Part shown: positions 55,337 to 64,000 of the stretch, piece after piece | Layout of the letters: each line of letters opens with the position of its first letter | How positions within the stretch are numbered: position 1 is the first letter of the stretch | DNA from: Carposina sasakii | Lineage: Eukaryota > Arthropoda > Insecta > Lepidoptera > Carposinidae | NCBI GenBank assembly: GCA_014607495.2 | Contig: CP053157.1 | Coordinates: forward strand, 9,920,001-9,984,000 | DNA: 64,000 nucleotides | Direction of reading: 5' to 3' | Program-made: the position numbers and the translations under genes | The notes under the pieces: generated by a model | The model's input: the letters and a program-made list of their open reading frames with translations, nothing else | Databases searched by the model: none | Told to the model about the DNA's origin: nothing

Positions 55337-55960
55337 CCCTGTATACAGGATGATTTTTGGTCGTCAATGTTCCCGAAAACTACGGAATCTCCTCATCGTC
55401 ACGAACATTTTTCTCCATAGAAGCATACCTGGGAAGTGTCTGGTCCAAGATATTAGGGTCCAAAGTTGAGTATATAGAGTACGTTTTTCTGCATAAATGC
55501 TCATAGACGCGCGTAGCAAGATTTTTTCACGAGAAATAATTACTATCTGTCAATGATAAAGGCTCGAACACACCGGATGCGTGTGCGTGCACGTAAGCGT
55601 AGACGTATACGTACCTTTGAGTTGTAATGTATGGAACTGTATAGGCACGGGCAGATCGGATGCGTATGCGTAGACGTAAGCATAGACGTCAAGCGGTGAC
55701 AGTTCAATACATTAAACTCAGAGGTACGTGTACGTCTACGCTTACGTGTGCGCATATGCATCCGGTGTGCTCGAGGCTTGAAACTAGCATTAATACTGGA
55801 TACTATAAATTTTGCCGGATCAAGATTTTTTTTTTATTATTTAAAAAATTTACATTGTTTCCCAGCATTTTTTTTGGCATAAACTTACTTTATTTAATGT
55901 ATAAAGTAAGTACGTACGTACGTTGTTAAGGGTGGCAAAGAAAAAACAACCTATATATTG
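55334..55960 (-). repeat. Family D MITE carrying an inserted hairpin
   Basis: Left part to about 55555 and right part from about 55786 match the family; between them is a GC-rich inverted repeat (55560-55785). Confidence 0.75.
55560..55785. mobile_element. GC-rich inverted repeat (family H)
   Basis: 80-bp arms begin GGCTCGAACACACCGGATGC and end with the complement. The arms are built of CGTAAGCGTAGACGTA-like units, and a third such unit lies in the loop (GGATGCGTATGCGTAGACGT). Confidence 0.8.
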
Positions 55961-56124
55961 AATACCTGTCAAATTAAACTTTATATGGCTTATACCTAGT
56001 TAGCTTTTTATTAGTAGGCCCTTAGCTATAGGTTGAGTGCGAACCTTTGGTGCTGACAGTGTTTATACAGATGTAGTCGCAGGTGTCCGTTAGTATTTAA
56101 ATAAATAGTAAAGGTACTTCTGCT

Positions 56125-56391
56125 ATGCTGCTCTGGGAGTGAAAAAAAAACGTATAATACTACAGCTGCTTCTCTTCCCGGGCATACTGTACAACTCAGT
56201 AGAGGGACAAGAGGGTCTTGGTGTTTTGTAGGCGATGGGCTGATCACCTGTCACTACTAACCGAACTTGTACATCTCAACTTATACCCTCAAAATTGGTT
56301 AGAAGTGGCACCATGTGGTTCTATCGGCCCTTGGTGCTCTGCATACCCCGTAAGGGATAAAGGCGTGATTATATGTATTGTTAGATTATAT
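56125..56391 (+). mobile_element. SINE-B, full copy with 11-bp target duplication
   Basis: Runs from ATGCTGCTCTGGGAGTG to GGCGTGATTATATGTATTG. Flanked by GTACTTCTGCT at 56114-56124 and 56392-56402. This defines the ends and the + orientation of family B. Confidence 0.85.
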
Positions 56392-56402
56392 GTACTTCTG
56401 CT

Positions 56403-58915
56403 TATAGGGGAAGTACGGACCAAATGCCATACCTCCCGTATTTTCACCATGAACATTTATTTAAAAGCTTTAGAAAGGAAATTTATGCAATAGTAACTTC
56501 TTTGATAAATCAGCTGTAAAATCAACTAGTGTCGTTACACTCAACTCGTAGAAAGAAAATATCTTCTTTTAAAATTAGATTACCGAAATTTCATTTTCTA
56601 CATGTACCTATATGGACAAAATGACATACATACTAAATAAAGTGCAATTATAACTATGTATAATTCACACTCTTTATTTTCTTTGGTAGATCAGAACAGG
56701 CAGCATGTACCCAACGGAAGCACAGCTTACATCTAAGCCAACCTTCTCCGGAGTTTCATTTCGATCAGGAGTGTAAATCGTTGCAAAGTGTAATTTTTTT
56801 CAGAGCTTAAAACAAACTTGAAGGTGGTGAAAACAAACATTAGGTTGTGTCGAAACGAAGCGCGCCCGGATTGGTTTAATATTTAATAATGGCGACACAA
56901 AGACTGCGATTTGCTGATTTTTGATATTCCAAGCCTCGCTAATTTTCAAACTTTGCCATTTTGTCCATCTGTCATTTTGTCCGTGCTTCCCTTATAACTT
57001 TAGGTATATTTAAAATGCACGCAAAAAATCTGGTTTGAAGGTCAGACAAATAAAACTGAAAGCTGAATATCTAAATATTATCGTGTAGAGTTGCGAAAAT
57101 ACCACAAATCACTATACCTATAGTAGCCACATCTTTAGAAAGTTTAGTTTCCCAAAATTGGATAGGAACAGTATATACGTAAACATACCAACGTTTCGAG
57201 GCGCTCTCGCTACGACCATTAAGTGAATACTTCCATAGTATAAGGAGAATAGGAAGCTGCAGTGTCTGACCCATCTTCGTAATTTAAATTGTCCACGTAG
57301 GAGTATTATGTGAGCAATGTTTCACTATGCTCTCTATATCCTAGTTGTATTGACGTGAGATTATAAATATACGAAAAAAATGGTAACTTCTCAAGGTGAA
57401 ACAAGTGATACTATTCAGGTCTCATATTTTATTTACCTTACCTACCTACTGCGTCTCTATCTGCTACTCTGACTGACCAAAGGGAGTGCACGACCAACGG
57501 GACTATACGATTCTGTATAATAAACTAGCTATTGTTTCTAATTTACAATGTTACTAACATTACAATGCAGTGGATCGCAATGTTAATGCAACAAACTTCG
57601 TGATTTAGTGCACATTCAGCCCGTCCCGACGCACGCAGTGTAACACTAAAGTGGGCGTTAAACTCGCTAAACTAACCGTGTAACAAACGATTATGGTATC
57701 ACTCGACATTGCACGGCGATGAATAGGTTACATTAAACTAATGAATTAAACTATTTGTTACTTTGTTCACTAAGATGTTTAAGTTTTAGAGAAAGTCAGC
57801 ATCAAAATTAATCAGTTAGAACAATCTGCATATTCAAAAATGAATAGTAAAAGTAAGCCGAAATAAAAACTTATCCGATCTACCTCTACAAACTATGATA
57901 GCATACAATTTCAATGGGAATTTCATATGGAATCTTGTAAAAAATATCACAAACGCAAAAAGTACTGTTGCAAGTACATACCTATCTACATCTTTCTCTA
58001 TGTGTGTACGTAAAAACCAGAGGCTATTACACTTTACAAAACCATATAACTCACACATACTAAAACGACCCATACTCCGTCTCTACGAGAATTATCTTTT
58101 TTGTAATTACGCTCCAATATGTAATTACATTTTCCAAGGCTTAATGAACGTTCCCCTGCTTTAATTAACTGTACAGTGGCTCGTGTTATCCGATATTGCC
58201 TTAAAGGATAGTTCGTTATTGGCTGAGCTTGTAGCCTTTGCTCGCCGGCTCTTTAGTGCATAATTTGTGATACTATATTAATATGGGTTGGATAATTTAT
58301 TATTTCGCTTAATGGTAGGATATTGACCGCCCACACATGTGGCTCTATTTATATTACGAGTAGGTATGCTGAGCTGTAATCTTATGATTCTCATATTTTT
58401 TCTAGCAGCCGCTCATGACGTGACAACGTCCACGCACGTAAAGCCTAGATTCCTCTTGATATTTATTTTCAAGATTATTTGGAATGGTACACAAAGTTCC
58501 ATCGGACCGACAATATCATCCAAACAATACATTTCCATTAGCGACAGTGAAGCCATTGTGATACGTCTTTTCTACAAAAGGTAATTTTATTCTCATGTCT
58601 CATTGTCTGCGGTGATAAGGGAGGATCGAATGTCTTAGTAATAAATGTTACTGGGAGTTGTGATAAGTTCTTATTTCTGTGTAATAATGTAGTTTTTTCT
58701 CAAAAAATATGTGTTGTCCTGCCAGCTTAACGCACAGACTAAATCGTTGATTTTGGGGACCCGAAACTTGGAGAGTGTGTTCTTTGTACCTACATAACAT
58801 ACAGACATAGGCATCCGATAAGAAAGGATTTTTATAAGTCCCACAGAACCGGAAATTAATGGGTTTTCTAAAATTTACACGAAAGGAATCGTGGCCGACC
58901 ACTCGTTCCGTTCAC
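56403..58915. other. Intergenic DNA, nothing recognised
   Basis: AT-rich, no exon with Ig1, signal-peptide or other domain features on either strand. Confidence 0.5.
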
Positions 58916-58930
58916 GTCGATCCGTTGATC

Positions 58931-59012
58931 TATCCGTCCGTCCGTCCATCCATCCATCCAACCATCCTTCCATCCATTTATCCATCCATCCATCTATCCA
59001 TCCATACTCACA
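58931..59012. repeat. (CCGT/CCAT)n tetranucleotide repeat 1
   Basis: Alternating runs of CCGT and CCAT with CCAA/CCTT interruptions. Confidence 0.92.
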
Positions 59013-59359
59013 AAATTTCGCGTTTATAATATTAGCAGGATTAGCTGTTGCTAGCGTCTTCATCCGGGTAGGCTACAGAATGTAGCCAATATCTTCCTCC
59101 GTTCTCCCAATCTTATGTATACGAAATTTCAAGAAGATATCTTGAGTAAATGAAGCATGAAGTTTATTTGTTACTAGAGAAAAAACAAAATGGGAGGTTC
59201 CTGGGAAGAAACAAACTAACTTTCGCATTCGCAAAATTTGTTGGGATTTTCCAACATACGATTGTTAATCATAACTAGCTTTTTCACTACCGATAGAAAC
59301 GTCGGCTCTTATCGTTAAAACTGTAATACGGATAATATCAGGCGCTGGAGTGGAGAAAA

Positions 59360-59515
59360 TCCATCCATCCATCCGTCCTTCCGTCCGTCGTCCGTCCGTC
59401 CGTCCGTCCCTCCTTCAATCGATCCGTCGATCCGTTCATACGTCGATCCGACTATCCGTTCATACCGATCTTGATACGTCGATCCGTCGATACTTTTCCG
59501 TCCGTCCGTCCATTA
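59360..59515. repeat. (CCGT/CGAT)n tetranucleotide repeat 2
   Basis: CATCCATCCATCCGTCC, then CCGT runs and ATCCGTCGATCCG units. The open frames rich in Pro-Ser-Val-Arg across it are repeat artefacts. Confidence 0.9.
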
Positions 59516-59944
59516 GGTATAATATTAGCTGTACGTCTTCATAATCTTATCTTACGAGTATGTATACAATGGTGGATCGACCTCATAAAATCCTTACAAA
59601 ACAGATAAGATACGCTGCAAAGTTGGGCATTTATTCAATAGAGTAAGTTTCGCTGAGTTGAGGCAATCTCGCACATTCGCAACTTGAACACACATTACCG
59701 TCAATTTTGTTCCTGCGAATGTATTCTCGATTTATTATTGTCATTTGTTACATATGGGTAGAGTAACGTATTAACGACTCTGTTAATCGGGTGAGTTTTT
59801 GATACGCTTCCGTTTGCCTGATAGATACGAGTAATTTGGAGAAAAACTCTTTACAATGACACTCTTCATAGTTTTGGAACATAAAACTACCCAAACTTGA
59901 ACTTAGCTGATGATAGATAAGATTGTAATTGTATTGTGTGTGTA

Positions 59945-59992
59945 GCGATTCTATTGCTTACGTATTTATAAATAAGTAAGCAATAGAATCGC
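59945..59992. repeat. Palindrome with 17-bp perfect arms
   Basis: GCGATTCTATTGCTTAC and its complement around a 14-bp AT-rich loop. Confidence 0.85.
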
Positions 59993-61216
59993 AGCAATAG
60001 CAGCTTTCAATCTGGAGTTGGTCATCATGCTCTCAGTCAAGATACCTAAATATTCACGTTGATGTCTCATAAAAAGTGAAAACTTGGTTGAAGAAGGGCC
60101 TATACTCGTATATGCACATTTTTAAAACTTGACATTTGGCTCGCAGACTAGTTTTTACGTAGACGAGATATCCAATAACCCGTTTAATCTTTTCGAAGAT
60201 TATATTCAAAGACACTAAACTGATGACTAAAGTCACAGAGCAGAAACTTCAAACATAATGCGACAGTTAAACTAACGCCCATAGAATCAACAGTTATCCC
60301 AGAACAAGTAAACCAATCTAGCCACTTAAAACTACCCGCAAGTTAACTTGAAGCCCTTCGGTAATGACACCATTAAACTAACGAAGATCGAGAAACTTCT
60401 GGACACATATGTACCACGTCCTCACTTCCTAACTCGGCCTAGTCGTAGTATAAGAAGATTTGTAGACATTTATACAAAGTGTCCTGTGTTCATGTGGAGC
60501 TTCATTAGAATACGTCAGTTGCTTCTCCTTGGTGAATATGAGAAGATTCGACTAAGGAACTCAGAAGTGTTCTGACAGGCAATGATCTAGCCCCTCTAGT
60601 TTAAACGTGGCTCTATTATGTCGTTTGTGTTACCAACAGTTCTGGCTACGCTAATGTATACAAAATGCCAATAGGGCGCTTTTACAAGAAGCTGCATATT
60701 TATTGACCATCACGCCTGCAAGTCTAATTCAGCAATGGTTTCCGGTTGCAGACGAAGACCAAGGAATTGTTAGATAAAATATGTTTGTACCTTGGATTTA
60801 GTTTAGGTACATACCTTTGTGTACTGGGAATGGTATGACTTTGCGCCGCCGTAATTGGCAACAAAGAAGGAAAATGGTTTGAAGATGTTATACTATGTTT
60901 TTATACGAGTACCTAATGGAATCTTTCGGAATAGGATTCGAGACTATATCATATTAATATTTAATAAACCAGAAACATGTGAGCTAAAAGCACATTTTTA
61001 ACAGCTTATTTTTATATTTTATACGTACATTTTTTACAAAGCCTTGACCAGTATTTGTTTCGTTGATTTTGGTGAAAAGAAGCAAAATGTCTCAATTGTC
61101 GTATTTTCTTTGTCTTGTCTATTTTAAATCTTTTTTTATTTTATTTTAGGTTTGTTGTTACTTTTGATCAAAGCAAAACACCCAAATTATTTTTCAGTTT
61201 GTACTTGTGTATCTAT
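59993..61216. other. Intergenic DNA, nothing recognised
   Basis: AT-rich; only short frames without codon bias. Confidence 0.5.
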
Positions 61217-61606
61217 ACAGGATGTTTTTTTGTGGCCACCTTTAACGAAGAGTACGTATTCTATACTTGAAATAAAGTAAGTTTATGCCAAAAAAAATGC
61301 TGGAATTAAAAATTTTTTTGAAAAAAAAATTTAAATTCCTTGATCGTGTGAAATTTATAGTGTCTAGTGTTTATGTTAGTTTTTTTATAGACAGATATTA
61401 ATTATTTTTCGTGAAAAAATCCTGCTACGCGCGTCTATGTGCATTTATGCAGAAAAACGCAGTCTATTTACTCAACTTTGGACCCTAATATTTTGGAAAC
61501 CAGACACTTCCCAGGTATGCTTCCATGGAGAAAAATGATCGTGATGATGAGGAGATTCCGTAGTTTTCGGGAACGTTGACGACCAAAGATCACCCTGTAT
61601 ATAGAA
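61217..61606 (+). repeat. Family D MITE copy, reversed
   Basis: ACAGGATGTTTTTTTGTGGC to GACCAAAGATCACCCTGTAT, in reverse orientation to the copy at 49199-49586, with the same interior blocks. Confidence 0.8.
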
Positions 61607-62267
61607 AAGAACTTCAAACTTTATCATGTAACAAGAAAACTCAAAAATATATTATGTAACTCTACAAAACCTGTTACAAGTACAATATTACTTTTGTTAC
61701 TTTTGCTCTCTCGACATTATAAGCTGACCTTATTAAAAATACAAGACTGTGCAAGATGTTGCTGACTCGCTTCTGTAAAAAGTTTAACTATAAAGCTATT
61801 TTCAACCGACTTCAAAAAGAGAGGTTATCAATTCGTCTGTATGTTTTTTTTTTATTTTTTTTATTTTTATTTTTTATGTGTGTTACCTCAGAACTCCGTC
61901 GTTTATGAACTGATTTCAATTTTTTTTTATAGTTGGTCATGGTATACTTCCAGGTTGGTCCCATATTCACCACATCAGGATCTGATGATGGGATCTTGGA
62001 GAAATCGAGGGCAATCCTCAAATATTGTAGGCACATGTAGTCTGTTTTTATACTTTTACTGAGCGTTTTGATCACCACATATAAAACATAATATCTGATG
62101 ATGGAATCTCTAAGGAATCTAGGGATATCCTCAAATATAAAGGGCACGAGTAGTCCGTTTTTAGATATTTATAGAGAATTTTGGTCAGCTACACATAATA
62201 TAAAGGAAACGAGGGTCTGATGATAGAGCTGCCGAAAAACAGATAGTGGAACTTTTTAGTAACAAAA

Positions 62268-62512
62268 TCCCCCTATGGCAGGGGGAGGCCTACGTCCAGT
62301 AGTGGACTGCAATAGGCTTATGAAGATGAAGATAATTGTATTAAGTCGTGAAATTGTATGTTGCGTTAAGCCGTGTCCGAAGTAAGATGGTTATAGAGGA
62401 AGAGGTAGACATGAGAATAACGAGATGACGGATAATAGGGATGAATGGAAAAGGAGTACCTACATATTGCACCGACCCCAAATGATTGGGAACAGGGCAG
62501 GAAGAAGGAGTG
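62268..62512 (+). repeat. SINE-A tail and LINE 3' end
   Basis: A SINE-A tail (GGAGGCCTACGTCCAGTAGT, about 62268-62330) is followed by a LINE terminus: NRDEWKRS-like codons, then GACCCCAAATGATTGGGAAC and AGGGCAGGAAGAAGGAG, the usual end of lepidopteran RTE-like LINEs. Confidence 0.55.
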
Positions 62513-62524
62513 TAATTATATGTT

Positions 62525-63075
62525 GCTTAAATAAGTGTGTACATGGCTGTTGTGCTGCCAAATCTCTTATATTCCTCCGAGGCGTAGTGCATGTACCGTC
62601 GCCACATACGCAATCTGGATCGATTCCACCTCAAGTGCCTCCGATCCATCATGAGAATCAGATGGTCCAACCGAGTGCGTAATACCGAAGTATTGCGAAG
62701 AGCCAATGTAAGTGCCATTGAGGCCTACTTAATGCGTCGGCAGCTTCGGTGGTGCGGTCATGTGTCTCGTATGGCGGAGGAGAGATTGGCTAAGAGCATC
62801 TTCTTTTCTGAACTAGAGGAGGGCAAGCGGAAACGCGGCGGGCAACTCCTCAGATACAAAGATGTTCAGAAAAGACATGAAGAGATGCAATATACTCGTA
62901 GATCCATTTAAATGGGAAGTTTTGTCAGCACAACGACCAGAGTGGCGCAGGACGGTGATAAAGCAAGTACACGAGTTCGAGGAGCAGCGTCAAGCTGACC
63001 TTGACGCTAAACGTAATGAACTAAAGACTCGTCCTCCTGCTGCCATTATCTATAATACAATAATGGCGCACTAAC
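62525..63075 (+). pseudogene. LINE reverse-transcriptase C-terminal remnant
   Basis: Frames read AVVLPNLLYSSEA, then [60 protein letters not shown] and [17 protein letters not shown]. After a frameshift, WEVLSAQRPEWRRTVIKQVH follows. This is the conserved tail 'LRW.GH..RM....P......GKR..G....RYKD' of invertebrate LINE polymerases. The palm domain is absent and the frame is broken. Confidence 0.8.
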
Positions 63076-64000
63076 CTGTCCTCTGTGTGCGCGGGCGTTC
63101 AGGGCGAAGATTGGCTATGTAAATGTAAGCCATCTCCGAGCGCATGAACGCCAACTTAGTAATATCTAGGAGTAGAAGTGGTCGCCATGACCGAAATTGG
63201 TCGGAGGTCATCATTATCATCATAATCATCATATTGTCAGACGTAAAGTTTCGAAGCCTAGTCCTTTTTCTCTTTTGTCATGTGGCCTATTTTATATAAA
63301 AATTATATAAATCTGACAATATTATGCCTCCTAAACTTCGTACACGGCTTAACGCAATATATATTTGCCCTTTAGTTAAATTTTACTTTAGTAAGCTCGA
63401 GTTTTGGGAGGAAGTCGGTTTTTCGTTTTAAAAAAATTATCTTTAAACAATTTTTTATTTTTTTAAAGTACTTAAAGCTCTGCTAGCATTAAGTACCCAG
63501 GTTAACTTTGAGTACATTATGTCGCTCGTAGTAGGCAGAGACCTAAATAACATTATTTTGGTATAGGTTTGGTCCAACTACTAAGTAATCTGTTGTTTGT
63601 GTAAAGTTATGATTTGACAAGTACCAGAAATGCTACTCTCACCAGGCACAAAAATACCGTTTTTGAAATAAATATACCCTTTAACTTTTGAATATAAATA
63701 TGACAAAAGCTCGAGGAAGGCAGGCATCGTGTGAAAGCATTTACCCTCAGCGCCACAAGGGTAATACTTGTAGAGGAGCGCTCAATAAATACCGCTGAGT
63801 TGTTTGCATACCGCACAAATCTCAACGGGCAGGTAAAGATACCTTACATAAATTGGAAAATATTATATAACCTTTACCTATCCCGGGACCTATTCTAGTT
63901 AGACACGAGTGAGTAGGTACCTAATTGTTTATTATATTTACCAATTACAATGTAGATATGTATTGTATACATGAGAAGCTTATATAAGGAAATTCTTGTT
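63076..64000. other. Distal DNA, nothing recognised
   Basis: Includes GGAAGTCGGTTTTT at 63412-63425, the complement of ACCGACTTC at 61807, and is otherwise plain AT-rich sequence. Confidence 0.45.

Noticed and set aside
58875..59544. Trp/Asp- and Pro/Ser/Arg-repeat proteins
   Set aside because: They are translations of the CCGT/CCAT tetranucleotide tracts.

Overview
The window is AT-rich eukaryotic nuclear DNA, almost certainly from a moth or butterfly. It has split genes with GT-AG introns, many short interspersed and foldback elements of lepidopteran type, Helitron-like repeats starting TCCTACTAATATT and ending CTAG, and broken non-LTR reverse transcriptases. It holds no bacterial-style operons, CRISPR arrays or recognisable tRNA/rRNA genes. 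The one large protein-coding gene lies on the minus strand from about 50.63 kb down to 19.54 kb. I assembled 30 exons whose reading phases agree at every junction. They encode about 1,650 residues in the order Ig1(second half)-Ig2 to Ig9, four FN3 domains, Ig10, two FN3 domains, one transmembrane helix and a short cytoplasmic tail containing SPYATF. This is the architecture of the Dscam family of neuronal cell-adhesion receptors. There are no tandem arrays of alternative Ig exons, so it is not the hypervariable Dscam1 locus; it is one of the other insect Dscam paralogs. The signal-peptide exon and the first half of Ig1 were not found. Layout by region: 0.4-1.2 kb holds a small LTR-retrotransposon-like unit (TRIM type). 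2.28-8.62 kb is a 6.3-kb unit bounded by two 441-bp direct repeats that look identical, flanked by ACTG on both sides: a young LTR element with no recognisable gag or pol, filled with a 25-bp satellite, an AT-rich tract and a 14-bp minisatellite. 8.6-19.5 kb is intergenic, with nested SINE and foldback insertions and a MADF-domain exon next to GC-rich palindromes. 19.5-50.6 kb is the Dscam-like gene; its introns carry foldback elements, SINEs, Helitron-like copies and, in the 9.3-kb first observed intron, a non-LTR reverse transcriptase remnant split by a serine-protease exon on the other strand. 50.6-64 kb holds a CpG-rich promoter-like patch near 52.6 kb, a transposase-type helix-turn-helix fragment, further mobile-element copies and LINE C-terminal remnants. 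Working together: only the Dscam-like gene looks functional. It would encode a single-pass surface receptor whose Ig/FN3 ectodomain mediates neurite recognition and whose tail carries proline-rich and tyrosine motifs. Nearly everything else recognisable is mobile DNA. Several elements are demonstrably nested, with visible target-site duplications that give a relative order of insertion. Exon borders were placed by eye from splice consensus and phase; a base or two may be off.
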